A stretch of DNA of 5,143 bases from Klenkia sp. GTDB lineage: Bacteria; Actinomycetota; Actinomycetes; Mycobacteriales; Geodermatophilaceae. The position numbers and the translations under genes were made by a program. The stretch covers positions 1 through 5,143 of the forward strand of contig JAOPVM010000402.1 of assembly GCA_025966215.1 (NCBI GenBank), given 5' to 3'. Positions 1 to 5,143 of this stretch are shown in pieces. Within the stretch, counting starts at the first letter, position 1; every line of letters starts with the position of its first letter. The notes under the pieces are model-generated. The model did not search any database. It saw only the letters and a program-made list of their open reading frames with translations, and was not told where the DNA came from.

Positions 1-474
1 TCCTCCTGGTTCCGGGCGCTCGTGTTCGTCCCGGTGCTGGTCTGGCTGGGCGTCCGGCACCGGTGGGCGACGTTCCTGTGGGTGGCCGTCGCGACCGTGC
101 TGGTCAGCCCGCTCAACGAAGGTCTCAAGCAGCTGGTCGACCGGTCCCGTCCGGACTACGCCGAGGGCGGCGCGCAGCTGGCCTCGTTGTCCTTCCCCTC
201 CGGGCACTCCGCCGGCATCGCCTGCCTGGTGACGACGGCGTTGGTGCTGGCCTGGCCCCGGCTGCGGGCCCGCCGGTGGTGGGTGCTCCTCGGCGTCCTC
301 GTCGTGGTGCTGGTCGGGCTCAGCCGGGTCTGGCTGGGTGTGCACCACCCGACCGACGTGCTCGCCGGCTGGGCGGTCGGGGTCGGCTGGACCCTGTCGG
401 TGGCGCTGCTGCTGGGCGGGCTGCCCGGTGGCCGGGCGGCACTGCCGGCCCGGGAGGGCTCGTGGACGGCGTGA
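1..474 (+). CDS. PAP2-superfamily membrane phosphatase (5' end outside window)
   Basis: This is the C-terminal 157 residues of a type 2 phosphatidic acid phosphatase-family protein; the reading frame is open to the first base, so the true start lies upstream. All three motifs of the family are visible in fragment numbering: K-x6-RP at residues 43-51, PSGH at 66-69, and SR-x5-H-x3-D at 108-119 (R109, H115, D119). In this family the two histidines and the arginines form the phosphohistidine active site. Hydrophobic stretches near residues 8-18, 24-36, 70-86, 95-107 and 120-136 fit the usual multi-pass membrane topology with the active site on the outer face. Likely substrates are lipid phosphates such as phosphatidate, phosphatidylglycerol phosphate or undecaprenyl diphosphate; the sequence does not decide between them. 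The stop codon overlaps the start of the next gene, so the two are probably co-transcribed and translationally coupled. The family call is secure and the substrate is unknown. Confidence 0.93.
   Translation, partial: SSWFRALVFVPVLVWLGVRHRWATFLWVAVATVLVSPLNEGLKQLVDRSRPDYAEGGAQLASLSFPSGHSAGIACLVTTALVLAWPRLRARRWWVLLGVLVVVLVGLSRVWLGVHHPTDVLAGWAVGVGWTLSVALLLGGLPGGRAALPAREGSWTA
453..457 (+). promoter_or_regulatory. Shine-Dalgarno sequence for the pirin-like gene
   Basis: GGAGG lies inside the last codons of the PAP2 gene. It is 4 bases from a GTG at 462 and 13 bases from the GTG at 471 that overlaps the PAP2 stop. Neither spacing is ideal, so it supports initiation in this region without deciding between the two starts. 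Confidence 0.5.
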
Positions 475-1016
475 CCTCGGCGGTGCTGCTCGCCCCGCTC
501 GACGGGTCCACCGGGCCGCTGCTGCGGATCGCCGACGACCGGCTCGACGCCGGGGCCGGTTACGGGGTGCACCACCACGCCGACGTCGACGTCGTCGCGG
601 TGCTCGTCTCCGGGTCGCTGGCGCACGGTTGGGGAGGACGCGGGGTGACGCTGCGGCCGGGGGACATCGCGGTGTTGCGCGCGGGCACCGGGCTGGACCA
701 CGACGAGATCGCCGGCGCGGACGGCGCGCACGTGCTCCAGACCTACCTGCGCTCCCACGTGACCGGCGTCGGCCCTCGGCACTCGGTGGTGCGCTGGACG
801 GCGGAACACCCGCGCGGCTGGGTCGACCTGGGCCGCCCGGACGCCCGGCTGTGGACCGCCCGACTGCGGGCGGGGGAGTCGGTCACGCCACCGGACGGGC
901 TGCGCATCGTCGTCACCCGGGCCGGTGCGGTCAGCGGCGGCGAGGGCCCGGTCAGCGGTCCGGCGACGGTCTGCGTGTGGCAGCTGGACGCGAGCCGGCC
1001 CTCCTGGGCGGACTGA
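471..1016 (+). CDS. Short pirin-like cupin protein
   Basis: The 181-residue product resembles the N-terminal cupin of pirin/YhaK-type proteins. The core runs from about residue 15 to 90: a GPLLRI...AGAGYG lead-in, then V-H-H-H-A-D, an L-R-P-G-D turn, and G-L-D-H-D-E. The four pirin metal-ligand positions are preserved as H34, H36, H77 and E79, so iron or another divalent metal binding is likely. Known pirins are about 230-300 residues long with two cupins. Here the usual N-terminal strand segment is missing and the second half (about 90-181) is short and poorly conserved, so this is a reduced form. The role is uncertain; relatives include quercetin dioxygenases and redox-sensing regulators. 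The GTG at 471 overlaps the preceding TGA as GTGA. An in-frame GTG at 462 is an alternative start, with GGAGG at 453-457 lying 4 bases before it and 13 before 471. The family is fairly sure, the start less so. Confidence 0.82.
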   Translation: MTSAVLLAPLDGSTGPLLRIADDRLDAGAGYGVHHHADVDVVAVLVSGSLAHGWGGRGVTLRPGDIAVLRAGTGLDHDEIAGADGAHVLQTYLRSHVTGVGPRHSVVRWTAEHPRGWVDLGRPDARLWTARLRAGESVTPPDGLRIVVTRAGAVSGGEGPVSGPATVCVWQLDASRPSWAD

Positions 1017-1036
1017 GCTCGATCCGTGAGCAGTGC

Positions 1037-1042
1037 TACAGA
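1037..1042 (+). promoter_or_regulatory. Possible -10 element for a leaderless M20 transcript
   Basis: TACAGA is one of very few A/T-containing hexamers in the 34-base gap and ends 8 bases before GTG 1051. With no Shine-Dalgarno in front of that GTG, a transcript starting at or beside it would be leaderless, which is common in actinobacteria. No convincing -35 is visible, so this is a weak suggestion. Confidence 0.25.
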
Positions 1043-1050
1043 CTGTCCCG

Positions 1051-2286
1051 GTGACTGACGCCGCTGAGCTCCTGGCCGCCGCCCGCGCCGACGCCGACCG
1101 CACGGTCGACCTCCGCCGGCGGCTGCACCGCCGTCCCGAGGTCGGGCTGCACCTGCCCGAGACCCAGGCGGCCGTGCTGGAGGCCTTCGCCGAGCTGCCC
1201 GTCGAGGTGCACACCGGCACGACCACCAGCTCGGTCGTCGCCGTGCTCCGCGGCTCGACGCCGGGCCCCACCTACCTGCTGCGCGGTGACATGGACGCCC
1301 TCCCGCTGCAGGAGGACACCGGACTGCCCTTCGCCTCGGAGATCGACGGCGTCATGCACGCCTGCGGTCACGACACGCACGTGGCGATGCTGGTCGGGGC
1401 GGCCCGGCTGCTCTGCCAGCGCCGGGACTCCCTCGCCGGGCAGGTCGTGTTCATGGTCCAGCCGGGGGAGGAGGGCCACCACGGCGCGCGGTTCATGCTG
1501 GAGGAGGGGCTGCTGGACGTCGTCCCCGAGGCGCCGGTGAGCGGGGGCTTCGCGCTGCACATCAGCACCGCGTTCGAGACCGGCACGGTCAACGTGCGGC
1601 CCGGCCCGCTGATGGCCGCAGCCGACCACTTCCGGATCACCCTGCGCGGCGCGGGCGGGCACGCCTCCACGCCCTGGGTGACCGCCGACCCGGTCCCGGC
1701 CGCCGCCGAGATCGTGCTCGCCCTGCAGTCGATGGTGACCCGCCGGGTCGACGTCTTCGACCCCGCCGTGGTGACCGTCGGGCACATCAGCGCCGGGACG
1801 ACGAACAACGTCATCCCGGCCACCGCCTTCCTCGAGGGCACCATCCGCACGCTGTCGGCCGCCCGTCGCGCCGACGTGGTCGCCCGGGTGGAACGGGTCG
1901 CCGCCGGCGTGGCCGAGGCCCACGAGCTGGTCGCGGAGTTCGAGCGGGTCGAGGGCTATCCGGTCACGGTCAACGACGCCGGGGTGGCCGCCCAGGTCGC
2001 GGCGGTCGCCACCGAGCTGCTCGGCTCAGCGGCCAGCGTGCCGATGCCCGACCCGCTGATGGGCGCCGAGGACTGGTCCTACGTCCTCGAGCGGGTCCCC
2101 GGCGCGATGGCCTTCCTCGGCGCCTGCCCGCCCCACCTCGTCGCCGGCGAGTCCCCCGGCAACCACTCGAACCTCGTCGTCTTCGACGAGGCGGCGCTGC
2201 CTGCGGGAGTCGCGATGTACGCGCAGATGGCCCTGCAGGCCCTGCGGCCCACGACGCCCCCGCCCAGCCCAGCGTGGATCAGGTGA
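1051..2286 (+). CDS. M20 (M20D-type) metal-dependent amidohydrolase
   Basis: This complete 411-residue protein has the usual length and motif order of M20D aminoacylase/IAA-amino-acid-hydrolase-like enzymes, which hydrolyse N-acyl or peptide-like amide bonds in the cytoplasm. Visible motifs are RRRLHRRPEVG near residue 27, L-L-R-G-D-M-D-A-L-P, H-A-C-G-H-D with C105 and H107, P-G-E-E-G with E140 (predicted catalytic base) and E141, A-L-H-I with H170, and N-H-S-N with H372. These are the expected di-metal ligands. The lid/dimerisation domain spans about 190-305 and includes G-G-H-A-S with H204, which contributes to the active site in relatives. The substrate is not determined; hippurate-like, N-acetyl amino acid or auxin-conjugate-like substrates are all possible. 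GTG 1051 is preferred because it gives a typical short N-terminus; GTG 1033 in frame would add six residues. No good Shine-Dalgarno precedes either start. The proline-rich tail (from about residue 399) ends inside the left inverted repeat, which supplies the stop codon. Confidence 0.93.
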   Translation: MTDAAELLAAARADADRTVDLRRRLHRRPEVGLHLPETQAAVLEAFAELPVEVHTGTTTSSVVAVLRGSTPGPTYLLRGDMDALPLQEDTGLPFASEIDGVMHACGHDTHVAMLVGAARLLCQRRDSLAGQVVFMVQPGEEGHHGARFMLEEGLLDVVPEAPVSGGFALHISTAFETGTVNVRPGPLMAAADHFRITLRGAGGHASTPWVTADPVPAAAEIVLALQSMVTRRVDVFDPAVVTVGHISAGTTNNVIPATAFLEGTIRTLSAARRADVVARVERVAAGVAEAHELVAEFERVEGYPVTVNDAGVAAQVAAVATELLGSAASVPMPDPLMGAEDWSYVLERVPGAMAFLGACPPHLVAGESPGNHSNLVVFDEAALPAGVAMYAQMALQALRPTTPPPSPAWIR

Positions 2287-2296
2287 CCTGATCCAC
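2274..2296. repeat. Palindrome spanning the M20 stop codon
   Basis: This is a perfect inverted repeat with 11-base arms, GTGGATCAGGT and ACCTGATCCAC, around a single central G. The M20 TGA (2284-2286) is formed at its centre. The 1-base spacer is too tight for an RNA hairpin using all pairs, so it looks more like a symmetric DNA site than a terminator, although a shorter stem could still form. The same palindrome recurs at 3539-3559. Confidence 0.88.
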
Positions 2297-2340
2297 GTCT
2301 GGCCGCCCTCGCCAACGCTGGTGAGGGCGGCCAGACGTGG
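2293..2340 (+). terminator. Strong hairpin between convergent genes, likely terminator
   Basis: Two 21-base arms (2293-2313 and 2320-2340) pair around the 6-base loop AACGCT. All 21 positions pair in + strand RNA, with one G-U pair (2311 with 2322); in - strand RNA the same position is an A-C mismatch. There is no T-tract, as is usual for actinobacterial hairpin terminators. It sits 6 bases after the M20 stop and 14 bases beyond the end of the convergent AbiEi-like gene, so it may stop both transcripts, with the better fold for M20. CCAC at 2293-2296 is shared with the palindrome. Confidence 0.75.
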
Positions 2341-2354
2341 GTGAGGGCGGCGGG

Positions 2355-3371
2355 TCAGCTGGCTGCAGCCACGCGGGGCTGCCGGCGCAGCCCGCCGTTC
2401 CACACCTCGAGGCGGCAGCGGTCCGAGGGGCGTCCCCCTCGGGCCAGCAGCTCACGGAACCGCCGGACCTTGTGCGGCAACGGCCCGAACAGGTCCGCGG
2501 GCTTGAGGCGGACGCCCAGGAGATCGAGGTCGAGCATCTCGTCGTGCCGGACCTTCTCCGCCCAGATCACCTCCGCGGGAGTGCGGCCGCCCCAGGGGTC
2601 CTCGACCTTCACCCGCCCGTCGCAGTCACCGAAGACCGGGGTGCCCTCGAAGTGGAGGTCGAGCACTCCGACCAGCCGGCCACCCCGCCAGACAGCGACC
2701 TGCAGGAGGGGTTCGGGGAGACCTGCGGCCACCAGCGCCAGGCGGCTGAGCGTCTCGTGCGGAGAGTGCGCCCCCACCCGGGCGGCTCCCAGCGCGTGGG
2801 CCGTCGTGCCGGCACCGACCCAGTGGCTCTGCGCCATGGCTGCTGCCGTCAACTCCGCCCGGGTGCACCGTCCGTCGGCGAGGGCGTCGTCGGCGGCGAC
2901 CACGGTGTCTGAGAAGGACCAGCGGCGGCCGACGTCGGCGAGCGTGCGGGGCAGCGTCGTCACGCGCAGCCCACCGACGGTCGTGGTGTCCGACAGCGGC
3001 ACCGGCGCCTCCAGGACCCGATAGCCGCGACCGGTGCGGTACTGCTCGGGGTCGGTCAGCCAGACCTGGTGGTCGGCGTCGCCGGGCAGGACGAGTCCGT
3101 GCAGCCTCGCCGCTGACGTGTGGCTGATGACCGACTGGGGCCGTTCCAGCCGGCGCAGGACGGCGGCGCACTCCAGGTGGTGCGCCGTCCCCCGGCCGGC
3201 GTGCAGGTCCCACACCCGCGGGAGCGTCATCACGCCGTACCTGATCCGGTGCAGGGAGCCCTGGCGGAGCAGCGGGCCGATGGCGTTGCGGTCCAACCCG
3301 CTGGCGATCGCGTCGGCGGTGGCGAACACGCCGTGGTGGCGTCGCAGGGCGGCGAGCAGTCCCGGGTTCAT
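2355..3371 (-). CDS. AbiEi-family antitoxin-domain protein with nuclease-like C-terminus
   Basis: This 338-residue protein matches the two-part layout common in actinobacteria. Residues about 3-50 form a predicted winged-helix AbiEi-type N-terminal domain (L-L-A-A-L-R-R-H-H-G-V-F ... L-H-R-I-R-Y-G-V). Residues 81-96 carry the S-H-T-S-A-A-R-L-H-G signature, and L-P-R-T-L-A-D-V is at 140-147. Residues about 200-300 resemble a PD-(D/E)XK nuclease fold: S-P-H-E at 203-206, V-L-D at 236-238, G-D-C-D-G-R-V-K at 248-255, and E-K-V-R-H-D at 272-277. Relatives usually have Glu where D249 stands, so activity is uncertain. In type IV toxin-antitoxin systems AbiEi represses the operon and counteracts the AbiEii nucleotidyltransferase; no toxin gene is present in the window, so this is an orphan. 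ATG 3371 is chosen because homology starts there and AGGG lies 7 bases upstream; an in-frame start at 3440 adds 23 unconserved residues. The gene lies between two inverted repeats. Confidence 0.8.
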   Translation of the reverse strand: MNPGLLAALRRHHGVFATADAIASGLDRNAIGPLLRQGSLHRIRYGVMTLPRVWDLHAGRGTAHHLECAAVLRRLERPQSVISHTSAARLHGLVLPGDADHQVWLTDPEQYRTGRGYRVLEAPVPLSDTTTVGGLRVTTLPRTLADVGRRWSFSDTVVAADDALADGRCTRAELTAAAMAQSHWVGAGTTAHALGAARVGAHSPHETLSRLALVAAGLPEPLLQVAVWRGGRLVGVLDLHFEGTPVFGDCDGRVKVEDPWGGRTPAEVIWAEKVRHDEMLDLDLLGVRLKPADLFGPLPHKVRRFRELLARGGRPSDRCRLEVWNGGLRRQPRVAAAS

Positions 3372-3482
3372 GCTCGGACCCTGGTGGCCTTCCCGGCCGG
3401 GATGCGCCGGCGTGGCCGATCTGTGGGCAGCGCCCCGCATGTGGACGGCGGGGAGCGGGGTGAGCGCCGGGTGTGCGCTGTC
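3372..3482. other. Non-coding leader upstream of the AbiEi-like gene
   Basis: This 111-base stretch lies between the AbiEi-like start and the right inverted repeat. It is GC-rich with no clear -35/-10 pair on the - strand; CACAGAT (complement of 3417-3423) is the least unlikely -10-like patch. An in-frame extension of the AbiEi-like gene is open up to 3440 but looks unconserved. If the right-hand hairpin terminates aceE, a promoter for the AbiEi-like gene should lie here. Confidence 0.4.
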
Positions 3483-3499
3483 GTCGTCCTCACCAACGA

Positions 3500-3535
3500 C
3501 TCGCCGCCCCCACCAGTGTTGGTGAGGGCGGCGAG
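3500..3535 (-). terminator. Hairpin downstream of aceE, likely terminator
   Basis: Arms 3500-3514 and 3521-3535 pair around a 6-base loop. On the - strand (the aceE transcript) all 15 positions pair, one as G-U; on the + strand that position is a C-A mismatch. It lies about 48 bases past the aceE stop and lacks a T-tract. An alternative, mutually exclusive pairing of 3488-3497 with 3518-3527 (10 perfect pairs) is also possible. Confidence 0.7.
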
Positions 3536-3538
3536 GGT

Positions 3539-3559
3539 TGGATCAGGTCACCTGATCCA
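3539..3559. repeat. Palindrome downstream of aceE
   Basis: Perfect 10-base arms, TGGATCAGGT and ACCTGATCCA, surround a single central C. It is the second copy of the palindrome at 2274-2296, in the inverted right repeat; the outermost pair of that copy is lost here (T3538 against C3560). It lies between the aceE stop and the likely aceE terminator. Confidence 0.88.
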
Positions 3560-3576
3560 CGCTGGGGGCAGCGTGG
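3557..3576 (-). repeat. Small hairpin just after the aceE stop
   Basis: CCACGCTG (3557-3564) and CAGCGTGG (3569-3576) form a perfect 8-base stem with a 4-base loop, beginning 7 bases after the aceE stop on the - strand. It shares three bases (3557-3559) with the adjacent palindrome, so both cannot be fully paired at once. No equivalent exists beside the left repeat. It may protect the 3' end or add to termination. Confidence 0.55.
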
Positions 3577-3583
3577 AACCGGG

Positions 3584-5143
3584 TCAGGTGGCCGGGGTGT
3601 CCTGGGACTCGTCGACGGGGGCGGCCTCGACCTCGGTGGTCTTGTACTTCTCCACCGCCGAGACGACGACGGAGCGGTCGATCTCGCCGCGGTTGGCCAG
3701 CTCGGCCAGGACGCGGACGGCGATGGACTCGGCGTCGACCCGGAAGTGCCGGCGCAGGGCCGGGCGGGTGTCGGACAGGCCGAACCCGTCGGTGCCCAGG
3801 GAGACCATGCCGGGCACGTAGGGCGCGATGAGGTCCGGCACGGCCTTCATCCAGTCCGAGACGGCCACGACCGGCCCCGGGGCGTCGGCGAGCGCGCGGG
3901 TCACGTACGGCACCCGCTGCTCGTCACCGGGGTGGTCGTGGTTCCACTCGTCGGCCTCGACGGCGTCACGGCGCAGCTCGGTCCACGAGGTCACCGACCA
4001 GACGTCGGCCGAGACCCCCCAGTCCGCGGCCAGCAGCTCCTGGGCCCGCTGCGCCCACGGCACACCGACGCCCGAGGCCAGGATCTGGGCCTTCTTCGCA
4101 TCGTCGATCCACGGGCCCTGGCTGAGCCGGTACAGACCCGCCAGCAGGCCGGAGACGTCCAGGTCCTCGGGCTCGGCGGGCTGCCGGTAGGCCTCGTTGT
4201 AGACCGTCAGGTAGTAGAAGACGTTCGGGCTGCGGTCCCCGCCCAGCGGGGCACCCGGGTCCTCCCCGTACATCCGGGCCAGACCGTCCTTGACGATGTG
4301 CCCGACCTCGTAGCTGAAGGCGGGGTCGTAGGTGACGACGGCGGGGTTGGTCGCGGCCAGCAGCAGCGAGTGCCCGTCCTCGTGCTGCAGGCCCTCGCCG
4401 TTCAGCGTCGTGCGGCCGGCGGTGGCACCGAGGGCGAACCCGCGGGTCATCTGGTCCGCGGCTGCCCAGAAGGCGTCACCGGTGCGCTGGAAGCCGAACA
4501 TCGAGTAGAAGATGTACAGCGGGATCATCGGCTCGCCGTGCGTGGCGTAGGAGGACCCGACGGCGGTGAACGACGCTGTGGAACCCGCCTCGTTGATCCC
4601 CTCGTGGAGGATCACCCCCGACTCGGACTCCTTGTAGGCCAGCATCAGCTCGCGGTCCACCGAGGTGTATCGCTGGCCGTGCGGGGAGTAGATCTTCTGC
4701 GTCGGGAAGAGGCTGTCCATCCCGAAGGTGCGGGCCTCGTCCGGGATGATCGGTACGAAGCGCGGGCCGAGCTCGGGGTCCTTGAGCAGTTCCTTGAGCA
4801 GCCGGACGAACGCCATGGTGGTGGCGACCTCCTGCTTGCCCGAGCCCCGCTTGAGGACGTCGAACGCCTTCTCCTCGGGGGCCTTGAGCGGCTTGGCCGA
4901 CGAGTGCCGCCGCGGGACCGACCCGCCGAGCTGACGACGCCGCTCGAGCATGTACTGCATCTCGTCGGAGTCCTCGGCCGGCTTGTAGTACGGCGGGAGG
5001 GTCTTGTCCAGGGCCTCGTCGGGGATCGGCAGGTACAGCCGGTCGCGGAAGTTCGCGAGGTCCTCGGCGGTCAGCTTCTTCATCTGGTGCGTGGAGTTGC
5101 GGCCCTCGAAGTGGCTGCCCAGCGTCCAGCCCTTGATGGTCTT
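3584..5143 (-). CDS. aceE: Pyruvate dehydrogenase E1 component, homodimeric type (N-terminus outside window)
   Basis: This is the C-terminal 519 residues of the thiamine-diphosphate E1 subunit, which decarboxylates pyruvate and reductively acetylates the lipoyl group of E2 in the pyruvate dehydrogenase complex. It aligns along its length with E. coli AceE from about residue 389 to the end. The fragment opens with K-T-I-K-G-W-T-L-G and H-Q-M-K-K (H19, equivalent to H407). D-E-A-R-T-F-G-M holds D135 and E136 (D521/E522). E-G-I-N-E holds E185, the conserved cofactor-activating Glu (E571). Q-H-E-D-G-H-S holds H254 (H640). G-T-D-G-F-G-L-S-D near 450 begins the C-terminal transketolase-like domain end. 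The thiamine-diphosphate GDG motif lies outside the window. The internal ATG at 5083 is not the start, since conserved sequence continues upstream to the window edge. The acidic Thr/Pro/Glu-rich tail (last ~20 residues) is not conserved. A terminator-like repeat follows. The identification is very secure. Confidence 0.98.
   Translation of the reverse strand, partial: KTIKGWTLGSHFEGRNSTHQMKKLTAEDLANFRDRLYLPIPDEALDKTLPPYYKPAEDSDEMQYMLERRRQLGGSVPRRHSSAKPLKAPEEKAFDVLKRGSGKQEVATTMAFVRLLKELLKDPELGPRFVPIIPDEARTFGMDSLFPTQKIYSPHGQRYTSVDRELMLAYKESESGVILHEGINEAGSTASFTAVGSSYATHGEPMIPLYIFYSMFGFQRTGDAFWAAADQMTRGFALGATAGRTTLNGEGLQHEDGHSLLLAATNPAVVTYDPAFSYEVGHIVKDGLARMYGEDPGAPLGGDRSPNVFYYLTVYNEAYRQPAEPEDLDVSGLLAGLYRLSQGPWIDDAKKAQILASGVGVPWAQRAQELLAADWGVSADVWSVTSWTELRRDAVEADEWNHDHPGDEQRVPYVTRALADAPGPVVAVSDWMKAVPDLIAPYVPGMVSLGTDGFGLSDTRPALRRHFRVDAESIAVRVLAELANRGEIDRSVVVSAVEKYKTTEVEAAPVDESQDTPAT

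Larger units (their letters stand above)
2268..2351 (+). repeat. 84-bp inverted repeat, left copy
   Basis: Its reverse complement aligns without gaps to 3483-3566 with 72 of 84 identical bases by hand count. The outermost 29 bases match at 28 positions; the inner hairpin part carries most of the differences. From outside to inside it holds a palindrome (2274-2296), a long GC-rich hairpin (2293-2340) and an extra copy of the hairpin arm GGTGAGGGCGGC (2340-2351). It encodes the last five residues and the stop of the M20 gene, and its inner edge is 3 bases from the last base of the AbiEi-like stop codon, filling the space between the two convergent genes. Confidence 0.9.
3483..3566 (-). repeat. 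84-bp inverted repeat, right copy
   Basis: This is the inverted partner of 2268-2351, equal in length and gap-free. Read from the outside (3566) inward it holds the same order: conserved outer end, palindrome (3539-3559), hairpin (3500-3535) and a third arm-like segment (3483-3494). It starts 17 bases after the aceE stop codon. Together the two copies bound a 1,299-base interval that contains only the AbiEi-like gene. No direct target-site duplication is visible immediately outside the pair. Confidence 0.9.

Noticed and set aside
156..1271. Long open frame on the - strand across the PAP2, pirin-like and M20 genes
   Set aside because: It is antisense to three genes with recognisable motifs, its translation is low-complexity Arg/Pro/Ser/Ala, and long spurious open frames are expected at this GC content.
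2337..3024. Two long + strand open frames antisense to the AbiEi-like gene
   Set aside because: The translations show no family motif and are typical GC-rich shadows, while the - strand frame carries coherent AbiEi and nuclease-like motifs.
3372..3440. Upstream start for the AbiEi-like gene at 3440
   Set aside because: The added 23 residues are unlike family N-termini; ATG 3371 has a plausible AGGG 7 bases upstream and begins where the helix-turn-helix homology begins.
3372..3482. A defined promoter for the AbiEi-like gene
   Set aside because: I searched the - strand for a -35/-10 pair and found nothing better than a single weak -10-like patch, too little to call as a promoter.
2268..3566. 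Integron-type gene cassette with attC sites
   Set aside because: attC sites flank cassettes as direct repeats and carry recognisable integrase core sites; here the copies are inverted and no such cores or integrase are seen.
2262..3572. Classical insertion sequence with target-site duplication
   Set aside because: The bases immediately outside the inverted repeats share no direct repeat, and there is no transposase or transposase remnant between them.
5081..5083. ATG at 5083 as the aceE start
   Set aside because: The 20 codons upstream to the window edge encode conserved AceE sequence including the active-site loop histidine, so it is an internal Met.

Overview
This window is very GC-rich and contains no clear tRNA, rRNA or CRISPR array. 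The codon use, the homodimeric AceE-type pyruvate dehydrogenase and the stand-alone AbiEi/nuclease-like protein all point to a high-GC actinobacterium. The protein flavour suggests something like Geodermatophilaceae, but that family-level guess is an inference I could not test.

Layout. On the + strand, the 3' end of a membrane PAP2-type phosphatase gene (1-474) overlaps by 4 bases with a short pirin-like cupin gene (471-1016). After a 34-base gap comes a complete M20-family metallo-amidohydrolase gene (about 1051-2286). These three genes are co-directional. On the - strand, the C-terminal 519 codons of aceE (5143-3584) run into the window from the right. They are followed downstream by a complete gene for an AbiEi-type antitoxin-domain protein with a PD-(D/E)XK nuclease-like C-terminus (3371-2355). 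The M20 gene and the AbiEi-like gene converge.

The most unusual structure is a pair of 84-base inverted repeats, 2268-2351 and 3483-3566. They align without gaps at 72 of 84 positions and sit on either side of the AbiEi-like gene. Each repeat has two parts: a short near-perfect palindrome on the outside (around GGATCAGGT-N-ACCTGATCC) and a strong GC-rich hairpin on the inside. The left copy contains the M20 stop codon and the right copy begins 17 bases after the aceE stop. In both cases the order after the stop codon is palindrome, then hairpin. The hairpin stems carry a compensatory base-pair change, and each is fully paired, counting one G-U pair, in the RNA of the gene that runs into it. 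They therefore look like terminators or 3'-end modules. The same geometry also resembles terminal inverted repeats of a one-gene cassette, but I find no target-site duplication.

Functionally this is mostly housekeeping: central carbon metabolism (aceE), amide hydrolysis (M20), and a phosphatase/cupin pair of unknown purpose. A single accessory, defence-like gene sits between two copies of the repeat.
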